A stretch of 64,000 nucleotides of DNA from the NCBI RefSeq assembly GCF_937980635.1, contig NZ_CALJPG010000024.1, positions 1-64,000 on the forward strand, written 5' to 3'. The notes beneath the pieces are model-generated. The model was given only the letters and a program-made list of their open reading frames with translations. It was not told the origin of the DNA and made no database searches. The DNA is from an uncultured Campylobacter sp. (GTDB lineage: Bacteria; Campylobacterota; Campylobacteria; Campylobacterales; Campylobacteraceae). Position numbers and translations under genes: made by a program. Positions 42,621 through 51,514 of the stretch are shown here, one piece after another. Every line of letters begins with the position of its first letter. Position 1 is the stretch's first letter.

Positions 42621-44060
42621 ATGAAAAAAATAGTTCTTTTAAGCGCAGCTGCGGCGCTTGCCGTAAATTTAAGCGCGCAGGAAAACAGCCTTGAGATCTA
42701 CGCAAACTCCGCCTTCTTGTACCAAAACTTCGGCGCGCAAAAATCAAACTTCAGCGTGAATGTGCCGGAGTACTTGGATATCCGCAGCATCGAGATCGCG
42801 GGCTCTTGCGAAGTGCGCGAATTGTCTTTGGGAGAGATCGAGCCCGTGAAAAACGCGGAATTCGCCAAAAAAGAGGCGGACGAAAAGAGCCTGCGCGAGC
42901 TAAACGACCGCCTGGTCGCGCTTAAGGCGCAGCAGCGCTTTTTAAGTGACTTTGCGAGCTTAAAAGATAGAAGCTTGGCGAGTTTAAAAGCGGATTCGCA
43001 AAAAATTTACGACGAAGTCCTGCTTGTAGCGGGCGAAATTTCAAAGACGGACGAGCAAATCGGAAAGCTCAAAGAGAAAATTTCAAAATACGCGATCAAA
43101 AACGAGCGCCGCTTAAACGCGAACTTTGGCTGCGATCCGAGCTTTGTAAAAATAAGCTACCCCGTTGACGTGAGCGCTTACACGCACAACGAGCTCTCGG
43201 CAGATCTTGCTAGCGGCAAAATCGAGGTCGCGCAAAAGCTCTCGGTGCAAAATCCGCTAAACGCGGAGCTAGCAAATTTAACGATCGCGCTGTATCCTTA
43301 CGAATACTCCTCGCAGACCGCGCCGCAGCCGTTTTATCCGTGGTATGAGGGCGAGCCTGCAAGACCGGCACCCGCGGCGGCGTATAAAAAGGACGTGATG
43401 CTAGAGACGGCGACTATGGATAGGGTCGCGCCCGCGGCGGAGGCTAGATCGTCGTATGCAAGGACGGGCGCGAATATCGAAAACTCGCTCTCAAAGGTGT
43501 GGAAAATCAGCGGCGTAAGCCTCAAAGCGGGCGAGGCGGGCGAGTTTAGCTTCGATAAACAGAGCCTGGATGCGAAATTTGATCTGCTCATCGACGGCTA
43601 CGGCAGCGAGGCAGCCTACGTACGAGCTAAATTTAGCCCCGAAAGAAACATAGAGGAGGGCGAAACGCTAATAAAGCTTGACGGCGTGCAGATCGGGCTC
43701 ATGCATCTAGGCTTTGCCGCAAACGCCGAGGCTACGGCGTATCTGGGTAAAAACAGCCTGATCGAAATCAAAAAAGAGCAGGCGAACAACTTTACGAAAA
43801 ACTCCTTTTTCGGCGGCGAAAGCAAAAATTCCATGGCTTGGGAATACGAGATCAAAAACGGCTCCAAGCGCGCTTGGAACGTGGTTTTACAAGAGCGAGC
43901 GCCCGTTTCGACGCATGAGGACGTAAAGGTCGCGCTGAAAAACTCGCCCGAGCAGAGCAGCCTCGGCAAGGACGGACTACTTAGCTGGGACTTTGAGCTA
44001 AAGCCGGGCGAGAGCAAAAAGATCCGCTTCGGCTACGAGCTAAGCAAACCGAAGAAATAA
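42621..44060 (+). CDS. Exported DUF4139/DUF4140 (MuiA-like) protein
   Basis: A 479-residue protein with a signal peptide (about 1-19, cleavage after LSA). Residues 22-125 resemble DUF4140, with a Lys/Glu/Leu-rich coiled-coil segment at about 80-165. Residues about 185-478 resemble DUF4139, with the WKISGVSLKAGE and LLSWDFELKPGESKKIRFGYEL regions near the end. The best-named relatives are called mucoidy inhibitor A, but no mechanism is known. Pro-rich linker near 236-260. Ribosome site AAGGAG. It stands as a single-gene unit. Confidence 0.82.
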   Translation: MKKIVLLSAAAALAVNLSAQENSLEIYANSAFLYQNFGAQKSNFSVNVPEYLDIRSIEIAGSCEVRELSLGEIEPVKNAEFAKKEADEKSLRELNDRLVALKAQQRFLSDFASLKDRSLASLKADSQKIYDEVLLVAGEISKTDEQIGKLKEKISKYAIKNERRLNANFGCDPSFVKISYPVDVSAYTHNELSADLASGKIEVAQKLSVQNPLNAELANLTIALYPYEYSSQTAPQPFYPWYEGEPARPAPAAAYKKDVMLETATMDRVAPAAEARSSYARTGANIENSLSKVWKISGVSLKAGEAGEFSFDKQSLDAKFDLLIDGYGSEAAYVRAKFSPERNIEEGETLIKLDGVQIGLMHLGFAANAEATAYLGKNSLIEIKKEQANNFTKNSFFGGESKNSMAWEYEIKNGSKRAWNVVLQERAPVSTHEDVKVALKNSPEQSSLGKDGLLSWDFELKPGESKKIRFGYELSKPKK

Positions 44061-44438
44061 CGAGCTTTGGCGCGGCGCGGTTAAATTTTGCGCAGCGGAG
44101 TAGCTTTTTGCGGTGCGGCCAAATTTTATGCGGCACCGTTTTATAAGACGGGCTCCCCTTTCGCCGCGCCGCTGAATTTTACGCGATAGACCGACTTTTT
44201 ACGGCGCGATTAAATTTTGCCGGCATAAAACTAAGGCGCGGCTTTAGAGCTTATCTGAAATTTTTGGCGCCGCGGCGAGAGAAATTTGAGCGCCGCGAAA
44301 ACCAAAATTTAAATGTTGCGACGATTTAAAATTTAGCGGCGCGAGATATGAAATTTAGCGATGCAAAGGGGTTTTGGCGCGGATAGAAAAACTTTGAGCA
44401 TCGCGTAAATTTATCTCAAATTTAAAAAGCTCAGGGCG
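44061..44438. other. Intergenic region
   Basis: About 380 bases of GC-rich blocks alternating with TTAAATTTTG/AAATTT words, including several imperfect copies of GGCGCG-N-TTAAATTTTGC. No gene or RNA recognised. Confidence 0.5.
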
Positions 44439-44507
44439 ATGAACGCGGAGCAAAGGTATAAATTTCACGGAGCGGCGAGGTGCGTTTGCTTCGCTGGCGA
44501 CATTTAA
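44439..44507 (+). repeat. Duplicated 5' end of the membrane-protein gene at 45325
   Basis: A 22-codon frame (MNAEQRYKFHGAAR...) whose DNA and first ~14 residues match the beginning of the broken gene at 45325 (MDAKQGYKFHRTAR...). The shared stretch includes GGTATAAATTTCAC, and the similarity starts a few bases before the ATG in both copies. The copy then diverges and stops 9 bases before the gene at 44517. The two copies flank that gene as imperfect direct repeats. Confidence 0.65.
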
Positions 44508-44516
44508 AGGATCATT

Positions 44517-45278
44517 ATGAAATTCTACAAATCTCTTAAATTTAAAATTCTAGCCGCAGTGCTACTTCTGGCGGCGATACTCTGTGCCGCATTTATCCGC
44601 ATCATCCCCGATTACTCCACTTCACGAGGTTTCGCTGTCGTTTCTCTTTCCGACTATAACAAATACAAACAAGGCTATTGTCTAAAAGAGGATAGAATTT
44701 TATCCAAAGAGGAGTTGTATAAAAAAGTGGGAGGAGCATATTTAGATAATAATGTGAAATTATACCAAATGATCGATGCTTATAGGTTGAAAACCTTCGG
44801 TAGTCTTTGGTCTAGTAGATACGAGGTTGCATACTACGAACTAGAAAATATAAACTTATCGAATTGTTTTGAAGTGTTAGAAAAATATTATCAAGAGGGA
44901 AAAACGACCGAGCAGATACTGATGAAAGAGCTAAAGGCTAAAAAAACCGATCCAAAGAAATATCTAAAAATAAATTTGAACGATACGAGCGTTGGATTTG
45001 ACAGACCGATAGTTAGGGTTGACGGTGGTGAGGAAGAGGTCACAGGCACTTTGTTTCTTGATAAATTCGCTATATTTAACGGTAATTATATGCAGTTTAA
45101 CCATTCGGAGTATCTGTGCGATACGATAGGAAATTTTATTATCGAGAAGAAATACTATAAAGAGAGAAAAAATGCCGTAGTCGGTATCGGAAAAGGTTTT
45201 AAATTTGATAACTGCGGCAATATAAATTATCCGCTGGAAGAATATTATTTGGGCGGTAGAGATATAGAGATGCGCTAA
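44517..45278 (+). CDS. Membrane-anchored protein of unknown function
   Basis: A 253-residue protein with a single N-terminal membrane segment (about 8-29) and a predicted periplasmic body rich in Tyr, Lys, Asn and Glu. Cys residues at about 56, 117, 202 and 234 may form disulfides. I recognise no domain. Base composition is more AT-rich than its neighbours. The gene is bracketed by two copies of the 5' end of another gene, which suggests insertion or duplication. Ribosome site AAAGGATC. Confidence 0.65.
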   Translation: MKFYKSLKFKILAAVLLLAAILCAAFIRIIPDYSTSRGFAVVSLSDYNKYKQGYCLKEDRILSKEELYKKVGGAYLDNNVKLYQMIDAYRLKTFGSLWSSRYEVAYYELENINLSNCFEVLEKYYQEGKTTEQILMKELKAKKTDPKKYLKINLNDTSVGFDRPIVRVDGGEEEVTGTLFLDKFAIFNGNYMQFNHSEYLCDTIGNFIIEKKYYKERKNAVVGIGKGFKFDNCGNINYPLEEYYLGGRDIEMR

Positions 45279-45324
45279 ATTCTCTAATATTAATTTCATT
45301 AAAAATTTATGGGACTTAAGACCG

Positions 45325-45797
45325 ATGGATGCAAAGCAAGGGTATAAATTTCACAGGACGGCGAGATATCTGCTAGCTTAGCGGGTGGTTATCTTACTTG
45401 TTTGGCAGGCGGCGGGCCTGATCGGTTCGGTTTTGCAGGTAGGCGACGTCTTTGATTTTGGCGGTTTTGCCGATAGACGATACGCCAAACGCGCCACTTT
45501 TTTGCGGCAGAATTTGCGATTTTGGCTTGCGCGCTGTTTTGGTATTTGTTCAAAAAGTATAAAAATTTTAAGCCAAGCAAGCTTTTTGTAAAAAATCCAA
45601 ATCTCAGTTTGCTAATTTTTACGGTAGAAAATTTATCGCTCGGCGCTTTTTACGGCGGGTTTTTAGCATGCCTCGCGGCGGGGTATTTTTGGAGTGAGCG
45701 TGCCGCCGGCTGGAGCGTGGCGTTTGCATTTGCGTTCGCGCCCGTTTGTCTGATCGTTTTCGTGATTTCGTATATGTTTAACGAAAAGAAAAGCTAA
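45325..45797 (+). pseudogene. Broken small membrane protein gene (one stop, one frameshift)
   Basis: Reading from ATG 45325: 18 codons (MDAKQGYKFHRTARYLLA), an in-frame TAG at 45379, then in the same frame VVILLVWQAAGLIGSVLQ...LRQNLRFWLA. Around 45525 a frame change is needed to continue into the membrane-like C-terminus (ACALFWYLFKKYKNF...FNEKKS, ending at 45797). Joined, the parts would give a protein of about 155 residues with four hydrophobic segments. The C-terminal part alone (91 codons from a TTG at 45522) could still be expressed but lacks a ribosome site. Family unknown. Confidence 0.6.
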
Positions 45798-46308
45798 ACT
45801 TATCCGCCTTTCGCGCCCACTAAATTTTATCTCTCGCGCGGTACGGACTTAGGCGCGGATTTAGCCCGCGCAAGCTGGGCGAGATTTAAAATTTAGCTCA
45901 TCTGCTTGCTTTAAAATTTTAAAATTTCGTCGTCGCAAAAGCTCCGCCGCGGGCGCTAAATTTTATCTTCTACGCGCTTGCAGGCTTGAACACGGATTTA
46001 GCTCGCACAAGCCGAGTGCGAAATTTTGCCACGGATAAAATTCTCGCTAGCCGCCGTGTTTTGAAATTTATATAAAACGCGCTTATCCTCGCTACGACAT
46101 TTACAAAATTTTAAAACGGCGCGAAACTCGCCTTGCAAACGGCGATTGCACCGCGGGCTTATCTATTTATTTATGCGGGCAGCGAAGTCTTCGACAGGCT
46201 AAAGACGAAGCTCTTATCTTAGTCGCAAAGCAAATCCGAGCTTTAGCAGAGAAAAACGCGAGCGGTGAATGCAAAAGCAAAAACCAAGCGGGTGCGTTTG
46301 CCCGAAGC
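45798..46308. other. Intergenic region
   Basis: About 510 bases between convergent genes. AAATTTTA words and two similar blocks (about 45851-45880 and 45992-46025, both around GGATTTAGC-CGCACAAGC) were noticed. No gene, RNA or terminator could be supported. Confidence 0.5.
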
Positions 46309-46881
46309 CTAGCCCTTTAATTTCATCATTTTTTCTAAAATTTCATACACGAGATCAAGCTTCGTAAAGCCGTCTCTATCCAAAAAATGCCCGCCTTTTT
46401 CCACCTCGTAAAACTTAGCATCGATCTGCTCCGCTAACTCGCGACTGAAGCTAAACGGCACGATATAATCGTCCTTCGCAGAAATTACAACGCGCTGTTT
46501 TGCGGCGGCTTTTATGCGCTCAAAATCAAAGCCTTTATCCATAAACTCGTCTAAAATTTTAAATTGTGGATCGCTAAGCGGCTTTGCAAGCCCCGAGACC
46601 AGCACGACGCCCTCTACTGCGCCGCTTGCGGCACTGCTTTGCAAAAAATTTAAGATCGTAGGGCAGCCGAGGCTGTGTCCGACCAGATAGACTTCGCCTT
46701 TAAATTTTACGCTTTCTCGCAGAGTTTTCAGCCACTCATCAAGCCTTGGGTGCGCAGGCGTGGGCATCGTTAAAATTTCCGCCCTCGCGCCCGATTTTTC
46801 GATCTCGCTTTTAAGCCAGGCAAACCAATGGCTTTTAGGCGAAGCATCGTAACCGTGCACGATATAGACGCACTTTTGCAT
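46309..46881 (-). CDS. Small alpha/beta-hydrolase of the RBBP9/YdeN family
   Basis: A 190-residue serine hydrolase. Opening VYIVHGYDASPKSHWFAWL (about 5-23) is the family hallmark. The nucleophile elbow GHSLG is near 68-72, the acid is probably in ISAKDDYIVPF (about 134-144) and the catalytic His in GGHFLDRDGF (about 167-176). No signal peptide, so cytosolic. Substrate unknown. Ribosome site AAAGGAGA. It precedes no operon partner downstream; the DUF4213 gene lies 59 bases upstream on the same strand. Confidence 0.88.
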   Translation of the reverse strand: MQKCVYIVHGYDASPKSHWFAWLKSEIEKSGARAEILTMPTPAHPRLDEWLKTLRESVKFKGEVYLVGHSLGCPTILNFLQSSAASGAVEGVVLVSGLAKPLSDPQFKILDEFMDKGFDFERIKAAAKQRVVISAKDDYIVPFSFSRELAEQIDAKFYEVEKGGHFLDRDGFTKLDLVYEILEKMMKLKG

Positions 46882-46940
46882 ATTTTCTCCTTTAAATTTA
46901 AGCCCTTTGCGCGCAGAATTTTAAAATTTCAATCTGCGCG

Positions 46941-47762
46941 CTAGCCCCTACAGATCGTGATTTTATCGGCAAATTTACCCAAAAAGTGATACCCCGAGCC
47001 CGCCTGCGCGATGATGTCGAGCACCGCGTCCGCATCTCGCACGAGCGTGCCGCCCGCAAAGTCCACGCCGCGCTCAAACAGCGCCTGCGGCAGTAGCGGC
47101 GTGGTAGGCCCCACGAGCACGAGCTTGGCGCCGCTTTTTTTCAGGCGCAAAAGTCCATCCAGCGTGTCGTTGATGAGCGTCGTAGCCGTGATTATAACGT
47201 TATCTGCGCGCGGCACGACGCTTGCGGCCTCGCTTGCAGGCAGGTAAAACGGCAGTTCCGCCTGCTTGAGCGTGCTTTTGTCAAGCTCTAAAATTTTAAA
47301 ATCTGCGCCATTTTTCATCAGCGTCTTGATGTAGGGCACCAGCGCGCCCACGACGACGCTAAAGCTGCCGCGCTCGATCTGCAGCTGCTCAAAGGGATCG
47401 GCGCCGAATTTCACGTCGTAATCCGCGCGGATTTTATCAAAACACGCCCTGCCTAGCGCATTTAGCGCGGCGAGCGCGAGCGTCTTTTTAAGCGGCGCGG
47501 CGGAGTTTAGATCGCGCAGCAGATAGCGCACGCTCCTGTCCGCGATATTGCCCGAATCGGGCATCACGCTTGCTTGCGAGGGGCAGCAAACGGCGCCCGA
47601 TAGGGACTTTAGCGGCGTATAGCTAAGCCCGCACGCGCCTCCTTGCAGCTTTACGCCGCTAAAAAACAGCCCCACGACCGCGCGCTCGATCTTAAGTTCC
47701 AGCGCCTGGGCGCCTAAAATTTCTTTCGCATACTCTAGCGTCTGATCTAAAATTTCGCTCAT
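46941..47762 (-). CDS. DUF4213/DUF364 protein (putative heavy-metal chelation)
   Basis: A 273-residue cytosolic protein. The N-terminal part (about 5-95) resembles the enolase-like DUF4213, with VGLFFSGVKLQGGACGLSYTP. The C-terminal part (about 120-270) resembles the Rossmann-like DUF364 domain, with DNVIITATTLINDTLDGLL and KLVLVGPTTPLLP. Family members occur with metal and molybdenum transport genes and are annotated as putative heavy-metal chelators, without proof. Ribosome site AAAGGAGCG. Confidence 0.82.
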   Translation of the reverse strand: MSEILDQTLEYAKEILGAQALELKIERAVVGLFFSGVKLQGGACGLSYTPLKSLSGAVCCPSQASVMPDSGNIADRSVRYLLRDLNSAAPLKKTLALAALNALGRACFDKIRADYDVKFGADPFEQLQIERGSFSVVVGALVPYIKTLMKNGADFKILELDKSTLKQAELPFYLPASEAASVVPRADNVIITATTLINDTLDGLLRLKKSGAKLVLVGPTTPLLPQALFERGVDFAGGTLVRDADAVLDIIAQAGSGYHFLGKFADKITICRG

Positions 47763-48096
47763 TTTCGCTCCTTTAATGTGGAATTTGGCGCCATTATAGC
47801 TTAAAATTTCGGCGCCCGTATTGATATAAATTTATTGATCGCGCGACGGGCGAATGCGGCTTGGAATTTTAAACTAATCGGCGGTGGGACGAAGCGGCAG
47901 GCGCGGGTTCGGACGGGTCAAATTTAACGAGCAAGCCGATGCGAGCAGGCAATGCGAGCTAAATTCCATAAAAGCGGACGAGTGAGAGTTTGGACATAGA
48001 CGAGTAAATTTAACAATAGTAAGCCGATACAGGCTGATTTAGGCTAGCTTAATGAGCGAATGCGGGCTAAATTTCATTTTCCGATATGCCGCAAGG
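47763..48096. other. Intergenic region
   Basis: About 330 bases downstream of the long leftward mcc/NosL block and upstream of the DUF4213 gene. It contains several short degenerate repeats around GAGC(A/G)AATGCG-GCTAAATTT. No terminator hairpin, gene or RNA is clear. Confidence 0.5.
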
Positions 48097-48606
48097 CTAA
48101 ATTTTATTTTCGGATAGCAGGATGTTGATGAGCGGATTTAGCAGCGTCTCGCCGCGAGCGGCGCACAGCACGATCTCGTCGTAGTAGTAGTCGCTCCTGC
48201 CGTAGTTGTGAAACTCATACGCGCCAAAGCCGTAACCCATCGGCGTGATCTCGACGCGCGAGTACCAAGCGTCCTTGGCGATGATGTATTTTTCGGTGTC
48301 TTGCGAATAAACCCATACCACGATCTCATCTTTATTTTTTTGCCGCATCAGCCATATGAAGACGTTTGCGATGTCGTTGAAAAAATATGTATCGCCGTTT
48401 GGCATAACGGCCTGAGCGGTGTTGTACAGATCGTTTATCACCGTGCCGCTCTCGTGACATAGGTATTTGCCAAATTCGATCTGCAGCGGCTGCTTATCGG
48501 TGTTGCCGTGGCGCACGGAAATTTTGGATTCGGCTATATCCATGGACGATATGAGCAGCCCCATCACGCAGGCGAGCAAAACCGCGGCAAAAATTTTCTT
48601 AATCAT
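48097..48606 (-). CDS. NosL-like exported protein
   Basis: A 169-residue protein with an N-terminal signal/anchor (about 5-22). The body follows a NosL-related pattern: YLCHESGTVINDLYNTAQAV, GDTYFFNDIANVFIWL, VYSQDTEKYIIAKDAWYSRVEITPMGYGFGAYE. It has one Cys in the position of the CxxC motif (C49). Last gene of the six-gene coupled set; its start overlaps the upstream stop (ATGA). Probably a periplasmic metal-handling protein, by analogy with NosL. Confidence 0.72.
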   Translation of the reverse strand: MIKKIFAAVLLACVMGLLISSMDIAESKISVRHGNTDKQPLQIEFGKYLCHESGTVINDLYNTAQAVMPNGDTYFFNDIANVFIWLMRQKNKDEIVVWVYSQDTEKYIIAKDAWYSRVEITPMGYGFGAYEFHNYGRSDYYYDEIVLCAARGETLLNPLINILLSENKI

Positions 48607-49556
48607 AGCAGTGCGCCCCGCACGAAGTAGTATTTGACGACGTAGGCGCTGCAGATAAGCGCGTTTAGAATAAGCCAGAACGAGGAGTATTTAAGCAGGT
48701 GGGTGTAGGCGCGCTTGGTGATGAGCTCCGTTAAAAACGGCACGATGCCAAAAAATATACCCAAAAACAGCGAGCCCCAAATCGCATAGCCGACGAAGTA
48801 ATAATCCTTCAAAAGCATGCAATACGGGCATTTGTGATTGGGCTGCTCGTAAACGTAAAGCCCGAAAAAATAGGTGATCGCGTAGTATGCGACGAACAAA
48901 AAGAGCAAATTCAGAGCAAAGCTCGCCATCGACTGCTTTAAGAAATTTAAGATCAAAATGGCGCCCAATATCGCGTAGAAAAAGGTCGCCAAAAGCGCCT
49001 GCGTGTATCCGAACGGGAGCTTCGGCGCGCGAAATACGACCGAGCAACAAAACACAGGCACACGCAGCGGGATATTGGTAAAAAATAGAATTTCTAAAAT
49101 AAACTCCGCCAAAACGCCCGTAAAAAGGATGGTAAAGATCAGGTATTTGCGCTTTAGATAGGGGAATTTGCCCGCTTTAAGATCGAGGCTGTTTAAAATA
49201 AGCCAGAGCCCAAAGCCAAAGATCAGTAAAATTTTTAAAAGCAGTAGGATGTTGCCGTAGCGGTTCGAGCCCACGACGCCTGCGGAACACATCGCACCCG
49301 GCACGATCGAAGAGAGCTCGTTCAGGCAAAGCGCGAAAAATATAAACAAAATGATCTTGCACGCTATCGTGAAGAACAAAATGGTGTTGATGAGATAGTT
49401 TCTTTTCTCCAGGGCGTATTGTAAATTTGAGGTGGCGTTAAAGTCCCAATAGCGCATGATCCGCACGATGTGAAACTGCGAGATCGCCATCAGCGCTATT
49501 ACGATCAGCTCCACGGCCAAAAACGCGATCACGCTACCCGATAAAAATACGCTCAT
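48603..49556 (-). CDS. Polytopic membrane protein with a CPYCM motif
   Basis: A 317-residue protein with about eight hydrophobic segments. Between segments it carries HKCPYCM (about residues 241-247), PVFCCSV near 168-173 and a further Cys at about 91. Cys pairs with Met suggest Cu(I) or thiol chemistry. I know no named family. It is coupled by ATGA overlaps to the ATPase before it and the NosL-like gene after it, so it is probably the membrane part of the same metal-handling system. Confidence 0.7.
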   Translation of the reverse strand: MSVFLSGSVIAFLAVELIVIALMAISQFHIVRIMRYWDFNATSNLQYALEKRNYLINTILFFTIACKIILFIFFALCLNELSSIVPGAMCSAGVVGSNRYGNILLLLKILLIFGFGLWLILNSLDLKAGKFPYLKRKYLIFTILFTGVLAEFILEILFFTNIPLRVPVFCCSVVFRAPKLPFGYTQALLATFFYAILGAILILNFLKQSMASFALNLLFLFVAYYAITYFFGLYVYEQPNHKCPYCMLLKDYYFVGYAIWGSLFLGIFFGIVPFLTELITKRAYTHLLKYSSFWLILNALICSAYVVKYYFVRGALL

Positions 49557-50230
49557 GCAGAAATTTCTCCGTCTTTTAAAAACACGTATCGATCTACGAA
49601 ATCCAGCTCGTCGAAGAGTATATCGTGCGTCGCGATCAAAACGGTTTTTTTAAGCTCTTTGAGCTTTGAAAGCATCCCCACAAAACCGAGCGAGTTTTGT
49701 TTGTCTAAATTTGCCGTCGGCTCGTCGGCCAAGATGATTTGCGGTCCCATCACAAGCGCCCTTGCGATAGCACAGCGCTGCTTCTCGCCGCCGCTAAGAC
49801 TGGAGACGATCTGATCTTTTTTATGCGCGATATTAGCAATCTGCATCGCTTCATCTATGCGCGCGCCAAGCTCATCCCTGCCCAGCCGTTCAAGACTAAG
49901 CGGCGCAAGGATGTTTTTATAGACGCTAAGCGCCTCAAGCAGGTTGAAAGACTGGAAGATAAATCCGATTTTTTTATGGCGATACGCGGAGCTTTCGATA
50001 TCGGCAAGCTTAGAGACGTTTGCGCCGTCCACCAAAACCTCGCCGCTGCTCGGCTTAGCAAGCGCGCCTATGATGGATAAAAGCGTGCTTTTGCCGCTGC
50101 CGCTAACCCCTTTTAAGATTACAATCTGCCCTTCCTCGACGCTTAAGCTTATATTTTTCAAAGCGCAAAATTCATTCGCCCTGCCCTCGTTGTAAATTTT
50201 GCAAAGCTGCTTGATCTCTATCTTGCTCAT
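49553..50230 (-). CDS. LolD/MacB-type ABC transporter ATPase
   Basis: I start at the ATG ending at 50230 (225 residues, MSKIEIKQL), which overlaps the permease stop as ATGA; an in-frame start 13 codons earlier lies inside the permease gene. Walker A GVSGSGKST, Q-loop IFQSFNLLEAL, signature LSGGEKQR, Walker B IILADEPTANLD and switch His ATHD place it in the LolD/MacB/FtsE group that drives FtsX-type permeases. Such pumps act mechanically on periplasmic substrates rather than transporting across a channel. Confidence 0.9.
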   Translation of the reverse strand: MSKIEIKQLCKIYNEGRANEFCALKNISLSVEEGQIVILKGVSGSGKSTLLSIIGALAKPSSGEVLVDGANVSKLADIESSAYRHKKIGFIFQSFNLLEALSVYKNILAPLSLERLGRDELGARIDEAMQIANIAHKKDQIVSSLSGGEKQRCAIARALVMGPQIILADEPTANLDKQNSLGFVGMLSKLKELKKTVLIATHDILFDELDFVDRYVFLKDGEISA

Positions 50231-51342
50231 TTGACCGCCTCGCTCATATCGCCGATAGCTATGCGCCACGAAGGGATGATGACGAACGCTAAAAACGGGA
50301 TCACGCTAAAGACGAAGATCAAAAAGAGCATATTGAAATTTATCGCGGGCGTGAAGGTGATGAAATTTCGCAGCTCGCCGCCTAAGAATATATCGCGCAA
50401 AAGCGGTGCGTCTAGAACAAAAACATAAGCATACGCACCCGCGACGCCGAGCAGATAAGCGCTTAGCGAGACGATGAAATTTTGAATAAATTTCATCGCG
50501 ATGATGTCCTTTATACAAAAGCCTATACTGCGCAAGATCGCGATCTCCTTTTTCTTCTCGCCGTATGCGAGCGAAATTTGATTTTTCAGCAAGATGAAAA
50601 ACGAGATCATCGCCACGGCGTAAAGCACCATAAAAATTCCGCCCTTGTAATAATACAGATGCCTCACTTCGGCTACCGCGTCCTCGGCGCTAAGGGCTTG
50701 CGTGTTGGGGTATAAATTTACGATCTTAAGCGCTACTTCGCTTACTTCGTTGGGGTTGGGCACGCTTACGTAGAGCTTGGTGTATTCGCCCTCCTTCAGG
50801 CTTAGCACCTCGCGTGCGGTAACGGGATTTAGATAGATCACGTCGTTTGAGACGATGCTGCTTTCGTGCGGTGAAATTTTATTAATCTTAATCGCGATTA
50901 GGCGCTGCTCAGTCAAAAAATGAAACTCGTCCTCGTAGTACCACTCGCCCATCGCCGCCTTTACCCCCTCGCCTACGATCATTTCCTTTTCGCTCAGGCT
51001 TTCGTCGCCTACGATATGAAACCAAACGCGCTTTTGAGCGAAGTAATACATCCCGTCCACGGCTCCCTGCACTTCGCTGACGCCCGCGATCTTAGAGACG
51101 TCGTAAATATAGCCGTCGTGCATCAGGTCGCGTTTGCCCGCGCGCAAAGCCTCTACGACGATGTCGGGTCTGAGCTTGATGACCTTTTCAAGATCGCTTT
51201 GAATGGAGCCCGAGATGAAAAGCACCGAGCTTAAAATAAAAACGATAAAGGCGAATATCGCAAAGCTAAAGGAGTGATCGGCTCTGTCTTTTCGCAGCAG
51301 AGTTACGGAGTAGTCGATAAAATTTTTACTTATCATAGACAA
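50227..51342 (-). CDS. FtsX-like ABC transporter permease
   Basis: A 371-residue MacB/FtsX-type permease: one N-terminal helix (about 27-48), a periplasmic domain of about 185 residues (50-235), then three helices (about 236-256, 286-312, 337-360). The domain holds conserved-looking DVIYLNPVTAREVLSLKEGE. Partner of the ATPase downstream. Its start overlaps the preceding 62-residue gene by 17 bases. Context with NosL-like proteins suggests a role in loading or releasing copper from a periplasmic carrier. Confidence 0.87.
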   Translation of the reverse strand: MSMISKNFIDYSVTLLRKDRADHSFSFAIFAFIVFILSSVLFISGSIQSDLEKVIKLRPDIVVEALRAGKRDLMHDGYIYDVSKIAGVSEVQGAVDGMYYFAQKRVWFHIVGDESLSEKEMIVGEGVKAAMGEWYYEDEFHFLTEQRLIAIKINKISPHESSIVSNDVIYLNPVTAREVLSLKEGEYTKLYVSVPNPNEVSEVALKIVNLYPNTQALSAEDAVAEVRHLYYYKGGIFMVLYAVAMISFFILLKNQISLAYGEKKKEIAILRSIGFCIKDIIAMKFIQNFIVSLSAYLLGVAGAYAYVFVLDAPLLRDIFLGGELRNFITFTPAINFNMLFLIFVFSVIPFLAFVIIPSWRIAIGDMSEAVK

Positions 51343-51514
51343 ACTCCGCGTAGGCCTTGCTCTTAAAGCTGCTTGAGAGCCGCACGTCCCTTATCTCGCG
51401 CGCGAGCTTTTGCAGACACTGCTCGCTCTTTGCGCGATCAAAGCTTACGTAATGTACCGCAATGAGCGCGTAAAGGGCGGCAAAAAAGATAATTAAAGCG
51501 CAAATGAGCCTCAT
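51326..51514 (-). CDS. 62-residue single-pass membrane protein
   Basis: One hydrophobic segment at residues 2-20, then a basic/Ser-rich tail with one Cys (C33). It overlaps the NosL-like gene before it by 4 bases and the permease after it by 17 bases, which makes it a real coupled gene despite its size. No family recognised; probably a small subunit of the transporter. Confidence 0.7.
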   Translation of the reverse strand: MRLICALIIFFAALYALIAVHYVSFDRAKSEQCLQKLAREIRDVRLSSSFKSKAYAEFVYDK

